64,000 nt of DNA from JAJXWB01 sp046349215 (GCA_046349215.1 JAXMCV010000002.1:1178001-1242000); one strand, 5' to 3'; positions 24,691 through 34,049 are shown, counted from the stretch's first letter. A program made the numbers and translations. Notes: a model not told the origin generated them from the sequence alone.

Positions 24691-26396
24691 TGAAGCGCGC
24701 GCTTTCCCTGTTGACGGGCGCCGCTTTCGCCGCGCTTCCGACGGTCGCTCTCGCCGACGCCATCACCGGCGGCGGCGCCAAGTCGACGACCAACTGGTCG
24801 GCCATCGGCATGTTCGTGCTGTTCGTGCTCGTCACGCTCGGCATCACCGCCTGGGCTGCGAGCCGCACGAAGTCTGCCGCGCAATTCTATGCGGCGGGCG
24901 GCGGCATCACCGGCTTCCAGAACGGTCTGGCCATCGCCGGCGACTACATGTCGGCGGCCTCCTTCCTCGGCATCTCGGGCCTCGTCTACGCCTGGGGCTT
25001 CGACGGCCTGATCTATTCCGTGGGCTGGCTGGTCGGCTGGCCGATCGTGACGTTCCTGATCGCGGAGCCGCTGCGCAACCTCGGCAAGTTCACCTTCGCC
25101 GACGTCGCCTCGTTCCGCCTCAGCCAGACGCCGGTGCGCGTGATGGCCGCCTGCGGCACGCTCGTCACCGTGGCCTTCTACCTGATCGCCCAGATGGTCG
25201 GCGCCGGCACGCTCATCAAGCTGCTGTTCGGACTCGACTACTGGCTCGCGGTGGTGATCGTCGGCGTTCTCATGATCGCCTACGTGACCTTCGGCGGCAT
25301 GGTCGCGACGACCTGGGTGCAGATCATCAAGGCCTGCCTGCTGCTCGGCGGCGCGACCTTCATGGCCTTCATGGTGCTGCTGAAGTTCGGCTTCAACCCG
25401 GCGGCCCTGTTCGCCAAGGCGGCTGAAGTCCATCCGCGCGGCGCCTCGATCCTCGGTCCGATCTTCGCGCCGGGCGCGCCGGTCTCGACGCCGTTCTCGG
25501 CGATCTCGGTCGGTCTCGCCCTCATGTTCGGCACCGCCGGCCTGCCGCACATCCTGATGCGCTTCTTCACCGTCGCGGACGCCAAGGCGGCCCGCAAGTC
25601 GGTGTTCTACGCCACGGGCTTCATCGGCTATTTCTACATCCTGACCTTCATCATCGGCTTCGGCGCGATCGTGCTGGTCTCGACCAACCCCGAGTTCCTC
25701 GACGCCGCCCTGTTCGAAAAGACCAAGAACGGCATCGCAGCGATCAAGGGCGGCGCGAACATGACCGCGATCAACCTCGCGGGCGCGGTCGGCGGCGACG
25801 TCTTCCTGGGCTTCATCTCGGCGGTGGCCTTCGCCACGATCCTCGCGGTCGTGTCGGGCCTGACGCTGGCGGGCGCCTCGGCGATCAGCCACGACCTCTA
25901 CGCAACGGTCGTCAAGAAGGGCAACGCCAACGAGCAGGACGAAATCCGCGTGTCGAAGATCTCGACCGTGATCCTCGGCCTGCTGGCGATGGCGCTCGGC
26001 ATCATGTCGGAGAAGATCAACGTCGCCTTCGCGGTCGGCCTGGCCTTCTCGATCGCCGCCTCGTGCAACTTCCCCGTCCTGCTCATGTCCATGATGTGGA
26101 AGGGCACGACCACGAAGGGCGCGGTCGTCGGCGGCTTCGTCGGCCTGATCACCGCCGTCGCTGGCGTCGTGCTCTCGCCGGCGGTCTGGGAACTCGTGCT
26201 CGGCAACCCGAAGGGTTCGGCGCCGATTTCCGCCGACAATCCGACGGCGATTTCCATGACGCTCGCCTTCGTGGTGATCTGGCTCGTGTCCAAGATGGAC
26301 AACAGCGCCCGCGCCAAGGAAGACCGGGCGGGCTGGGACGCGCAGTTCGTGCGTTCGCAGACCGGCATCGGCGCGACCGGCGCCTCGGCCCACTAA
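24690..26396 (+). CDS. actP: Cation/acetate symporter
   Basis: A 568-residue sodium:solute symporter family protein. The signal-like N-terminus (LLTGAAFAALPTVALA) and many spans fit ActP, as do the blocks AAGGGITGFQNGLAIAGDYMSA, GLVYAWGFDGLIYSVGW and MFGTAGLPHILMRFFTV. It takes up acetate and other short monocarboxylates across the inner membrane. It is followed by a terminator and then by a DUF294 signalling protein and an exonuclease, a neighbourhood often seen for actP in proteobacteria. Confidence 0.94.
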   Translation: MKRALSLLTGAAFAALPTVALADAITGGGAKSTTNWSAIGMFVLFVLVTLGITAWAASRTKSAAQFYAAGGGITGFQNGLAIAGDYMSAASFLGISGLVYAWGFDGLIYSVGWLVGWPIVTFLIAEPLRNLGKFTFADVASFRLSQTPVRVMAACGTLVTVAFYLIAQMVGAGTLIKLLFGLDYWLAVVIVGVLMIAYVTFGGMVATTWVQIIKACLLLGGATFMAFMVLLKFGFNPAALFAKAAEVHPRGASILGPIFAPGAPVSTPFSAISVGLALMFGTAGLPHILMRFFTVADAKAARKSVFYATGFIGYFYILTFIIGFGAIVLVSTNPEFLDAALFEKTKNGIAAIKGGANMTAINLAGAVGGDVFLGFISAVAFATILAVVSGLTLAGASAISHDLYATVVKKGNANEQDEIRVSKISTVILGLLAMALGIMSEKINVAFAVGLAFSIAASCNFPVLLMSMMWKGTTTKGAVVGGFVGLITAVAGVVLSPAVWELVLGNPKGSAPISADNPTAISMTLAFVVIWLVSKMDNSARAKEDRAGWDAQFVRSQTGIGATGASAH

Positions 26397-26402
26397 GGCT
26401 CA

Positions 26403-26487
26403 CGGCCGGGCGGCGACGCCCGGCCGCATTCAACTTCGCGCCTGCAGGCGCTAATCTCGCGGGCCGCATCATGCGGCCCGTTTTCTT
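26403..26487 (+). terminator. Two hairpins after actP, the second with T-run
   Basis: A 10-bp stem (26403-26412/26417-26426) lies just past the stop, and a 9-bp stem (26460-26468/26472-26480) is followed by TTTTCTT. The second is a standard intrinsic terminator; the first may protect the 3' end. They separate actP from the DUF294 gene, whose ATG is 26 bp after the second stem. Confidence 0.75.
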
Positions 26488-26505
26488 GTCGAGACCCCGC
26501 GCTCC

Positions 26506-28293
26506 ATGCCCAAGTCGTTCGATGCGTCCAATCCGCCGTTCGATCGCCTGCTGCCGCGCGAGATCGACCTTCTGCGCGAGACGCTGGACATCGGCTATTT
26601 CCGGCCCGGCGAAACCCTGATCGCGCAGGATGTGCCGGGCGAATTCCTCTTCGTCGTCATCAAGGGCACGGTCGAGGAACGCGACGGCGAGGAACTCGTC
26701 GCACTGCTCGGGCCGAAGGATTCCTTCGACAGCCGCGCCATCGTGCAGGGAACGAGCGCGCACGCCTTCGTGGCGCGCGACGAGACGCTCGCCTATCTCG
26801 CGCCGAAGGAGACGATTCTCCGGCTCATCAACGACAATCCACGCTTCGGTTCGTTCTTCTACCTGGACATTTCGCGCAAGCTCGAGGCCGTGGCCCGCGA
26901 CCGCGACGAACGCGACACCGGCTCGCTGATGCGCACGCGCGTCGGCGACCTTTTCCTGCACCCTGCCGAATTCATCGACGCTGCCGAAACGATCGAGGCG
27001 GCGGGTCGGCGGATGCGCGACGTCAATTCCAATACGCTGCTGGTGCGCGACGGCGACAGGCTCGGCCTCGTCACCGGCATGAACCTGTCCAAGGCCGTCA
27101 TCCTGCACAGGATGCCGATCACGGCCGCCATAGGCCCGGTCGCGCATTATGAAATCGTCAGCGTCGACGAGGGCGACTTCGTCTTCCAGGCCTTGCTCGA
27201 CATGACGAAGACCAACAAGCGGCGCATCGCTGTGCGGCGCGGCGAGGAGATCGTCGGCATTCTGGAGGACATCGACCTGCTCGGCTTCCTCGCCGGCAAC
27301 ACGCAGGTCATCGCGGGACGCATCGATCGCGCGCGCTCGAAGGCCGATCTGGCGATCGCGGCGCGCGAGATCGCCGAGCAGGTGCGCATCCTGCGTCGTC
27401 AGGACGTGCGCGCCGAAGTGATCGCGGAAATCGTCTCCGACCTCAACCGCCGGCTCATTTCCAAGGCCTTCGCGCTGATCGCGCCGCCGGACCTGCGCAA
27501 GCGTTCCTGCCTGATCGTGATGGGCAGCGAGGGACGGTCCGAACAGACGGTGCGCACCGACCAGGACAATGGCCTGATCCTGGCGGGCCCGGTCGACGAG
27601 GCGATGCTCGCCGGTTTCCGCGCCGATTTCACCGCCGCGCTGGAGGAATTCGGTTTTCCGCCGTGCCCGGGAAACGTGATGGTGCGCAATCCGTTCTGGT
27701 CGAAGCCGCTCGACGAATATGTGGCGGACTTCCATCGCTGGGTGGCCGCGCCCGACGAGAACGCGGCGATGAACGTGGCGATCTTCTACGATGCGGCGGC
27801 GGTGTCCGGCCGCGTCGACCTGCTGAAGAAGGCGAAAGCCGCGCTGATCGAATCCATGCGCTCCGAGCGCGTCTATATCGCGCGTTTCGCACATGCCGTG
27901 GAAGCGTTCGAGACGCCGATCGGCCTGTTCAACAATCTCATCGAGAAAGATGGCGCTCTCGATCTCAAGAAGGGCGGCATCTTCCCGATCGTGCACGGCG
28001 TCCGCGCGCTGGCGCTGGAGCACGGCCTGACCGAGACGTCCACCGCCGAGCGGATCCGCAAGCTCGCCGAACACAATGTCCTGCGCGAGGAATTTTCGCG
28101 CGACCTGATCCAGGCTTTCCATTTCCTCAACCAGCTGAGGCTCGACAGCCAGCTCGCCGAGACGGGGCAGGGCGCGCTCGTGCGGGCCGCCGCGCTGACC
28201 AGCGCCGAACGCGACCTGTTGCGCGACTCGTTCAAGGTCGTGAAACAGTTCCGCGACTTCCTGCGCCGGCATTTCAACTTCGGGATGTTCTGA
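26506..28293 (+). CDS. Cyclic-nucleotide-binding/CBS/DUF294 nucleotidyltransferase-like protein
   Basis: The 595 residues contain, in order, a cNMP-binding-like domain (about 20-115, RPGETLIAQDVPGEFLFVVIKG), a CBS pair (about 140-270) and a GlnD-like nucleotidyltransferase domain (GSEGRSEQTVRTDQDNGL near 345-362). A DUF294 C-terminal helical domain ends it. This architecture is known beside actP and suggests control of acetate uptake or metabolism by a nucleotide signal. The target is unknown. Its stop overlaps the next start (TGATG), so it is coupled to the exonuclease. Confidence 0.88.
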   Translation: MPKSFDASNPPFDRLLPREIDLLRETLDIGYFRPGETLIAQDVPGEFLFVVIKGTVEERDGEELVALLGPKDSFDSRAIVQGTSAHAFVARDETLAYLAPKETILRLINDNPRFGSFFYLDISRKLEAVARDRDERDTGSLMRTRVGDLFLHPAEFIDAAETIEAAGRRMRDVNSNTLLVRDGDRLGLVTGMNLSKAVILHRMPITAAIGPVAHYEIVSVDEGDFVFQALLDMTKTNKRRIAVRRGEEIVGILEDIDLLGFLAGNTQVIAGRIDRARSKADLAIAAREIAEQVRILRRQDVRAEVIAEIVSDLNRRLISKAFALIAPPDLRKRSCLIVMGSEGRSEQTVRTDQDNGLILAGPVDEAMLAGFRADFTAALEEFGFPPCPGNVMVRNPFWSKPLDEYVADFHRWVAAPDENAAMNVAIFYDAAAVSGRVDLLKKAKAALIESMRSERVYIARFAHAVEAFETPIGLFNNLIEKDGALDLKKGGIFPIVHGVRALALEHGLTETSTAERIRKLAEHNVLREEFSRDLIQAFHFLNQLRLDSQLAETGQGALVRAAALTSAERDLLRDSFKVVKQFRDFLRRHFNFGMF

Positions 28294-28937
28294 TGATCCC
28301 GCGCGGCCTGCGCCGCCTCTACGACCGCGTCGCGCTGCGCGACCCGCAATGGCGGTTCCTGTTCGAACCGGGACCGGAGGACGAGGTCGTCGTGTTCGAT
28401 TGCGAGACCACCGGGCTCGATGTGGCGCGCGACGATATCATCACCATAGCGGCGGTGAAGGTGCGTGGAAACCGCATCCTCACGTCGGAAAAGTTCGAGG
28501 CGGTGGCGCGGCCGGACGCCAGGATGAACCCGGCGGCGATCAAGGTGCACCGGCTTCTGGAAAGCGACGTGCGGGGCGGCGGCGCGATCGCGCAGATCAT
28601 CCCGGACTTCCTGCGCTTCATCGGCGGCCGGCCGCTCGTCGGCTATTACCTCGAATTCGACGTCGCCATGGTCGAGAAATACGTGAAGCCGCTGACGGGC
28701 GTGCGCCTGCCCAACCCGATGATCGAGGTCTCGGCGCTCTATTACGACCGCAAGTACGGCAATGCGCCGCCGGGCACGCATGTCGACCTGTCGTTCGCCC
28801 ATATATTGCGCGATCTGGGCCTTCCGGCGCTCGACCAGCACGACGCCTTCAACGACGCGGTCATGACGGCGGAAATGTACGTCGCGCTGAACGACCTGAA
28901 GGCGCGCGGCGTCAGGATTTCGCGCGAACGCGATTGA
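28293..28937 (+). CDS. DnaQ-like 3'-5' exonuclease
   Basis: The 214 residues form an RNase-H-fold exonuclease: Exo I VVFDCETTGLD (D, E), Exo II region GYYLEFDVAMV (D) and Exo III HDAFNDAVMTAEMY (H...D). It resembles the exonuclease unit of DNA polymerase III epsilon but lacks the polymerase-binding tail. Genes of this kind commonly accompany the DUF294 protein beside actP. The substrate in that setting is not known; it may be a nucleotide or RNA rather than DNA. Confidence 0.88.
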   Translation: MIPRGLRRLYDRVALRDPQWRFLFEPGPEDEVVVFDCETTGLDVARDDIITIAAVKVRGNRILTSEKFEAVARPDARMNPAAIKVHRLLESDVRGGGAIAQIIPDFLRFIGGRPLVGYYLEFDVAMVEKYVKPLTGVRLPNPMIEVSALYYDRKYGNAPPGTHVDLSFAHILRDLGLPALDQHDAFNDAVMTAEMYVALNDLKARGVRISRERD

Positions 28938-28980
28938 GGCATAGGATCGGTTCCGGGCGATGCACCCGGGGGGACAGGCC

Positions 28981-29508
28981 ATGAGTTTCGATCCGCAGAC
29001 GGGCAAGGACACGGGCTGGTTCGAGACCTTCCTGCGGACGACCTGGCCCTATCTCCTGATGCTGGCGCTCGCCCTGATCGGCATCGCGCTGTCGAGCGTC
29101 ATGAAGCCCGGCCGGATGATCGCCTTCTGGGAGGCGCTGGTTCCCGCCTTCGCGCTGATCTGCTTCGTCACCCGCGAGAAAATTCCCGGCGAATCCTGGC
29201 TGCTGGCGGTCCGGCGCGACGGCCTGCACTGGCTGGCCGTGTTCCTGGCGATGCGGCTCCTGATGCTGCCGGACCTGTCGCAGATGCTGAATGCCGACGC
29301 GCTGGCCCTGATGCTGCTGACCGTGCTGGCGCTCGGAACCTTCACGGCCGGCAACCAGGTCGGCTCCTGGAAGATCGCCACCGTCGGAATCCTGCTCGCC
29401 GCCGCCGTGCCGGGCGTCGCGTGGCTGGAGCGCACGGTCCTGCTGATCGGCATCGTGGCGATCGCGGCGGTCTGCGCCGTGCTGTTCGTCAGGATCAGCC
29501 GGTCCTGA
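28981..29508 (+). CDS. Hypothetical inner-membrane protein
   Basis: The 175 residues have about five or six hydrophobic spans, a short soluble N-terminus (MSFDPQTGKDTGWFETF) and little else to identify it. ATG 28981 is favoured by GGGGGGACAGG upstream; an in-frame ATG at 28960 is possible. It ends 3 bp from the convergent rlmB. No family recognised. Confidence 0.65.
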   Translation: MSFDPQTGKDTGWFETFLRTTWPYLLMLALALIGIALSSVMKPGRMIAFWEALVPAFALICFVTREKIPGESWLLAVRRDGLHWLAVFLAMRLLMLPDLSQMLNADALALMLLTVLALGTFTAGNQVGSWKIATVGILLAAAVPGVAWLERTVLLIGIVAIAAVCAVLFVRISRS

Positions 29509-29511
29509 GCC

Positions 29512-30381
29512 TCACGCGGTCCGCAGCTTGCCGCGCGCCACGCTGAGCGCGACCGCGCAGGCGTTCGAGACGTTGAGGCTGCGGATGGCGCCCGGCATGT
29601 CGAGCCTGGCCATCACGTCGCAATTCTCGCGCGTCAGGCGGCGCAGCCCCGCGCCTTCCGCGCCCAGCACGAGCGCCAGCGGCTTCGACAGCGGCGTATC
29701 CTCCAGCGCCGCGGCGCCGTCGGAATCGAGACCGACGCGCTGGTAGCCCATCTCGCCCAGTTCCTCCATGGCGCGCGCGAGGTTGACCACCTGCACGACC
29801 GGCACATGTTCGAGCCCGCCGGACGCGGTCTTGGCGAGCACGCCGGAAAATTCCGGCGCATGGCGGTCGGTCAGCACGAGCGCATCCACGGCATAGGCGG
29901 CGGCGGTGCGCAGGATGGCGCCGACATTGTGCGGATCGGTGATCTGGTCGAGCACCAGCACGATCCCACTGCCGGATGCGATGTCGCCGAGATCGAGCGC
30001 CGGCAGGGGGCGGGCTTCCAGCATCAGCCCCTGGTGCACCGCGCCGGGGCCGAGGCGCCGGTCGAGGTCGACGGGATCGACGACATGCAGCGGCACGCGC
30101 GCCGCGTCGGCCTCGGCGCGGATGCGCTCGGCGGCCTGCGGCGTCGCGAACAGGTCGAGCAGTTTGCGCTTCTTCGCGACCAGCGCCTCGCGGACGGCGT
30201 GCGCGCCATAGAGCGCGACGAGGTCGCGGTCGGGCTTGCGGAAGGCCTGCGCGCCCCCGTCGGCATGCGGGCGGCGGTCCGGTCGCGCGGAACGGCCCTG
30301 TCTCCCGTCGTCTTGCCTGCCGCCGCCGTCTTTCTGATCCTGCCTCGCCCCGTGGGGGCGCCCGCGCCTGTCCCGTCGCAT
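29512..30381 (-). CDS. rlmB: 23S rRNA (guanosine-2'-O-)-methyltransferase RlmB
   Basis: A SpoU/TrmH-family methyltransferase of 289 residues. A long basic, arginine/glycine-rich N-terminal tail (residues 1-50) precedes the substrate-binding domain (LYGAHAVREAL) and the knotted catalytic domain with LDQITDPHNVGAILRTAAA, LVLGAEGAGL and LNVSNACAVAL (the three SpoU motifs). It modifies G2251 in the ribosomal P loop. rlmB next to tRNA-Tyr is a common arrangement in Rhizobiales. The start at 30381 has GGGA upstream; a frame extension to 30432 is less likely. Confidence 0.93.
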   Translation of the reverse strand: MRRDRRGRPHGARQDQKDGGGRQDDGRQGRSARPDRRPHADGGAQAFRKPDRDLVALYGAHAVREALVAKKRKLLDLFATPQAAERIRAEADAARVPLHVVDPVDLDRRLGPGAVHQGLMLEARPLPALDLGDIASGSGIVLVLDQITDPHNVGAILRTAAAYAVDALVLTDRHAPEFSGVLAKTASGGLEHVPVVQVVNLARAMEELGEMGYQRVGLDSDGAAALEDTPLSKPLALVLGAEGAGLRRLTRENCDVMARLDMPGAIRSLNVSNACAVALSVARGKLRTA

Positions 30382-30534
30382 GTCCGATTCCCTGTCGCCA
30401 CGCCCTGTCCCACGGGCCGCGATGGCGCGCAACGCCTTCTCCTTCTTAGCGGTTGACAGCGCGGCGCCCCGCCAGCATAAGGCGCCACGGAACGGCGGCG
30501 ACGCCGGACCACGGGCCGGTCCGCCGCGCCCCGT

Positions 30535-30619
30535 GGGGGAATGTCCCGAGCGGCAAAGGGGGCGGACTGTAAATCCGCTGGCTAAGCCTTCGTAGGTTCG
30601 AGTCCTACTTCCCCCACCA
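30535..30619 (+). tRNA. tRNA-Tyr (anticodon GUA)
   Basis: An 85-nt class II tRNA: acceptor GGGGGAA/UUCCCCC, anticodon stem GCGGA/UCCGC with loop CUGUAAA (GUA), long variable arm (GGCUAAGCC), T arm GUAGG-UUCGAGU-CCUAC and encoded CCA (30617-30619). Confidence 0.95.
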
Positions 30620-30695
30620 TCTTCAAATCATTCATGTTTCAAGCCGCCGCGGCCGAGGCGCGCCGCGCCTGCCGCCCGCCTTCGCACACGAAGGT

Positions 30696-31526
30696 TCAAT
30701 TTCCCTCGAAGACCGGCTTCTGCTTGGCGACGAAGGCGCGATAGGCGCGGCCGTAATCCTTCGTCTGCATGCAGATCGCCTGCGCCTGGGCTTCCGCCTC
30801 GATGGCCGAATCCACATCCATCGCCCATTCCTGGTGCAGGCAGGTCTTGGTGATTCCGTTTGCGAAAGTCGGCCCGTCGGCGATCTCGGCCGCCAGCGCC
30901 TGCGCTTCGGCCAGCACCTGTTCCGGCGCCACCAGCCGGTTGAAGAAGCCCCAGCGGTCGCCCTCGTCGGCCGTCATCAGGCGGCCGGTGTAGAGCAGTT
31001 CCGAGGCGCGGCCCTGGCCGATGATGCGCGGCAGGATCGCGCAGGCGCCCATGTCGGCGCCGGCGAGGCCGACGCGCACGAACAGGAAGCCGGTTTTCGC
31101 GCGCGGCGTGCCGATGCGCAGATCCGAGGCCATGGCGATGATGGCGCCGGCGCCGCAGCAGATGCCGTCGACAGCCGCGATGATCGGCTGCGGGCAATGG
31201 CGCATCGCCTTGACGAGTTCGCCGGTCATGCGCGTGAAGGCGAGCAGGCCCGCCATGTCGTCTTCTTCCTGCATCCTGACGAGCGGCCCGATGATCTCGT
31301 GGACGTCGCCGCCGGAGCAGAAATTGCCGCCTTCGCCGGTAAAGACGACCGCCTTCACGTCGGAGGCGAATTCGAGGGAGCGGAACAACCGGCCGAGCTC
31401 GCCGTAGCTCTCGAAGGTCAGCGGATTCTTGCGTTCGGGCCGGTTGAGCGTGATCGTCGCGACCTTGCCGGAAACTTCCCATTTGAAATGTGTGGCCTTG
31501 TAATCGGCCGCCTTGAACTTCCGCAT
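30696..31526 (-). CDS. Enoyl-CoA hydratase/isomerase family protein
   Basis: The 276 residues form a crotonase-fold protein. The oxyanion-hole segments are FSG-like NFCSGGDVHEI and VDGICCGAGAIIAMASDLRI. The end VFEGN lacks any extra domain. The start at 31526 is preferred because AGGGG lies six bases ahead; ATGs at 31532 and 31541 are in frame. It is the third gene of the aryl-CoA ligase > SDR > hydratase operon. It may act on a hydroxylated or ring-reduced acyl-CoA made from the ligase product; the exact substrate is not readable. Confidence 0.87.
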   Translation of the reverse strand: MRKFKAADYKATHFKWEVSGKVATITLNRPERKNPLTFESYGELGRLFRSLEFASDVKAVVFTGEGGNFCSGGDVHEIIGPLVRMQEEDDMAGLLAFTRMTGELVKAMRHCPQPIIAAVDGICCGAGAIIAMASDLRIGTPRAKTGFLFVRVGLAGADMGACAILPRIIGQGRASELLYTGRLMTADEGDRWGFFNRLVAPEQVLAEAQALAAEIADGPTFANGITKTCLHQEWAMDVDSAIEAEAQAQAICMQTKDYGRAYRAFVAKQKPVFEGN

Positions 31527-31549
31527 GTGCATCCCCTGCATTTCGAACT

Positions 31550-32290
31550 TCAGAACATGGTCAGGCCGCCGGATACGCTCAGCGTCTGGCCGGTGATGTA
31601 GCTGGCGTGATCGCTGGCGAAGAACACGATGGCGTCGGCGACCTCGCTCGGCCGGCCGAACCGCTTGAACGGGATCGCCTTGCGGAACGCCTCGAGATGA
31701 TTTTCCGGCAGCGCCATCAGCATCGGCGTTTCCGTCGGTCCCGGACAGACGCAATTGACGTTGATCGAATAGCGCGCCATCTCGCGCGCCAGTCCCTTCG
31801 AGAAGGCGATGAGGCCGCCCTTGGCGCCGGAATAGACGGTTTCGCCGGACGAGCCGTTGCGGCCGGCGTCGCTCGCGACATTGACGATCTTTCCGGAACG
31901 CCGCGCGATCATCGGCTCCAGCAGGGCGCGCGTCAGCTTGACCGGCCCCATCAGATTGATGTCGACGACGCGATCCCAGAAGTCGGACGTGTTCTCCACG
32001 AACGGCTGGCCTTTTCCATATCCCGCGACATTGGCGAGCACATGCACGTCGCCGAGGTCGAGCGCCTTCTTCGCGAATGCGTCGATCGAGGCGTCGGACG
32101 CGATGTCGAGTTCGATGAAGTCGGCGCGCTTGCCGCAGGCGCGCAGCTTCGCTGCGGTTTCCTCCCCCTTGTCCCGCGCGATGTCGGCGACGATGACGTG
32201 CGCGCCGGTGGCGGCGAAGGCTTCGGCGGTCGCAAGGCCGATGCCGGATGCAGCGCCGGTCACGACCACTGTTCTCGATGTCGAACTCAC
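31550..32290 (-). CDS. Short-chain dehydrogenase/reductase, BadH-like
   Basis: The 246-residue classical SDR has the cofactor motif TGAASGIG, NVAG, the catalytic YSGAKGG (Y-x3-K) and the end motif PGPTETPML. It is clearly similar to the BadH protein encoded at 40600 (for example the shared Y-G-GQTLSVSGGLTM ending). That suggests oxidation of a hydroxyacyl-CoA ring intermediate. It lies between the ligase and hydratase genes with short gaps (43 and 23 bp). Confidence 0.88.
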   Translation of the reverse strand: MSSTSRTVVVTGAASGIGLATAEAFAATGAHVIVADIARDKGEETAAKLRACGKRADFIELDIASDASIDAFAKKALDLGDVHVLANVAGYGKGQPFVENTSDFWDRVVDINLMGPVKLTRALLEPMIARRSGKIVNVASDAGRNGSSGETVYSGAKGGLIAFSKGLAREMARYSINVNCVCPGPTETPMLMALPENHLEAFRKAIPFKRFGRPSEVADAIVFFASDHASYITGQTLSVSGGLTMF

Positions 32291-32333
32291 TGTCCCGTCT
32301 CCCCTCGTCGCCTCGAATATCGCAAGCGCGCGC

Positions 32334-33875
32334 CTAGGCGTCGCGCAGCAGGTAGCGCTGGATCTTGCCGCTCGCCGTCTTCGGCAATTCGTCGACGTAT
32401 TCGATCCAGCGCGGGTATTTCCACGGACCGATGCTGTTCTTGACGAAAGCCTTGAGTTCCTCGAACAGCGCGCGCTCCTCGCCGGGCAGATGTTCGTCGA
32501 GCACGACGAAGGCCTTCGGCTTGACGAGGCCGTCGGGATCCTCGGCCGGGACGACGGCCGCCTCCAGCACGCGGGGATGGCTCGTCAGCGCATCCTCGAC
32601 TTCGTAGGGCGAGACCCAGATTCCCGAGACCTTGAACATGTCGTCGGCGCGGCCATGGAACACATAGGCGCCGTCGGGACGGCGGACATATTTGTCGCCC
32701 GTGCGCAGCCAGCCGCCGACGAAGGTGCGGCGCGTCTTCTCCAGCTGGTTCCAGTAGCCGGCGGCGATGGTGGCGGAACGCACCCACAATTCGCCGGGTT
32801 CGCCCTCGGCGACCGGATCGCCGGCGTCGTCGCGCAATTCAAGGTCGAAATTGCGCAGCGGCGTGCCCGATGCGCGGTAGTCGACGGCGCCGGGCGTGTT
32901 CGTCAGGAAGAGATGGCCACCCTCGCTCGAGCCGACGCCGTTGACGATGTCGATACCGAAACGCTGCTTCCAGGCTTCGCCGACATGCGCGGGCAAGGGT
33001 TCGCCGGCCGAGAAGCACAGCCGCCATTTTCGCGAGGCCGTCTCCGGCTGGCAGCCCGCGTCCGCGAGGATCGCCGCATAGAGCGTCGGCACGGCGAAGA
33101 ACAATGTCGGATCGAAGGCGCGCAACGTCTCGAAGACGGTCCGCGGCGTCGGGCGTTCGGGATAGAGCACGGTCGTGGCGCCGACCCAGTTCGGACAGAT
33201 CAGCGCGCTGCCGATACCGTAAGCGAAAAAGAGCTTGGCGGCCGAGAAGACGACGTCGTCCTCGCGATAGCCGATCCGCTCGACGCCGGCGCTCTGCGCC
33301 ATGAAGCGCGGCGCGCCATGCACATGCATGACGCCCTTCGGCATGCCCGTCGTGCCCGACGAATAGAGCCAGTAGGCGACGTCGTCGACGCAGGTGCGCG
33401 CCGGCGCCGCGCCCTGCTTCTCGGCGCCGAGCAGCGCGTCGAAGCGCAGGCGACCCGGCGGGCCGCCGCCGACAACGACGATCTCGCGCAAGTGCGGCAG
33501 GCCCGCGGCCGCTTCCTCGACGGCCGGCAGCAGCGCAGGCGACACGAAGGCGACCTTGGCGCGCGAATCCTCGAGCAGGTAGCGATATTGATCGACGGTG
33601 AGGCGCGTGTTCATCAGGACCGGCGCGACGCCGGCGCGGATCGCGCCCCAGAAGAGTATCGGGAAATCGACGGTGTCCAGCAGCACGAGCGCGATGCGGT
33701 TTTCCTGCTCGACGCCGAGGCGCGCCAGCATCGGACCGACGCGCGCGGCTGCATCGCTCAATTCGCGATAGGTGATCGTGCGCGACGGATCGATGAAGGC
33801 GATCTTTTCCGCGCGCCCTTCGAGGACCTGGCGATCGATGAAATCGACCGCGACGTTGTAATCCCGAACGCTCAT
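32334..33875 (-). CDS. Benzoate-/4-hydroxybenzoate-CoA ligase
   Basis: Activates an aromatic acid to its CoA thioester with ATP. The 513 residues have the AMP-binding core YSSGTTGMPKGVMHVH, the A4/A5 region NGVGSSEGGHLFLTN, the hinge TGDKYVRRPDG and the C-terminal lysine motif KTASGKIQRYLL. Length and the motif SAAKLFFAYGIGSAL are those of the benzoate-CoA ligase group (BadA/HbaA/BclA). Divergence from hcrCAB makes 4-hydroxybenzoate the best substrate guess. Two Fnr-type boxes lie in the shared promoter region. Confidence 0.9.
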   Translation of the reverse strand: MSVRDYNVAVDFIDRQVLEGRAEKIAFIDPSRTITYRELSDAAARVGPMLARLGVEQENRIALVLLDTVDFPILFWGAIRAGVAPVLMNTRLTVDQYRYLLEDSRAKVAFVSPALLPAVEEAAAGLPHLREIVVVGGGPPGRLRFDALLGAEKQGAAPARTCVDDVAYWLYSSGTTGMPKGVMHVHGAPRFMAQSAGVERIGYREDDVVFSAAKLFFAYGIGSALICPNWVGATTVLYPERPTPRTVFETLRAFDPTLFFAVPTLYAAILADAGCQPETASRKWRLCFSAGEPLPAHVGEAWKQRFGIDIVNGVGSSEGGHLFLTNTPGAVDYRASGTPLRNFDLELRDDAGDPVAEGEPGELWVRSATIAAGYWNQLEKTRRTFVGGWLRTGDKYVRRPDGAYVFHGRADDMFKVSGIWVSPYEVEDALTSHPRVLEAAVVPAEDPDGLVKPKAFVVLDEHLPGEERALFEELKAFVKNSIGPWKYPRWIEYVDELPKTASGKIQRYLLRDA

Positions 33876-33935
33876 GTCGCGCCTCCCGCACGACGTTGCG
33901 AATGCGCAACGCTAGCCGCCGCGCGGATCGCACTC

Positions 33936-33949
33936 TTGATTTCGGTCAG
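33936..33949. promoter_or_regulatory. Crp/Fnr-type box, hcr divergent region, box 1
   Basis: TTGATTTCGGTCAG, preceded by C, matches TTGA-N6-TCAA at 7 of 8 positions. It lies 51 bp left of a second near-identical box and between the ligase and hcrC starts. The adjacent Crp/Fnr-type regulator at 37841 is the natural candidate to bind it. Confidence 0.6.
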
Positions 33950-33986
33950 GCGCCCCGCGTTTTGCTGCGTCGCGTCATGAATTTTC

Positions 33987-34000
33987 TTGACTTCGGTCAG
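33987..34000. promoter_or_regulatory. Crp/Fnr-type box, hcr divergent region, box 2
   Basis: TTGACTTCGGTCAG differs from box 1 at one base over 14. Its centre is 56 bp before the hcrC ATG. No good -10 is seen at the class II distance, so transcription may start elsewhere or use a poor -10 that depends on the activator. Confidence 0.55.
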
Positions 34001-34049
34001 GGAAGCGCGGCGCGGGCGTGCGATCCTTCATGTCGAGGGAGGAGCGCGC

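Noticed and set aside
33936..34000. The two near-identical hcr boxes as a short CRISPR or tandem repeat
   Set aside because: Only two 14-base units, with unrelated spacing; they match a regulator site pattern. No CRISPR array was seen anywhere in the window.
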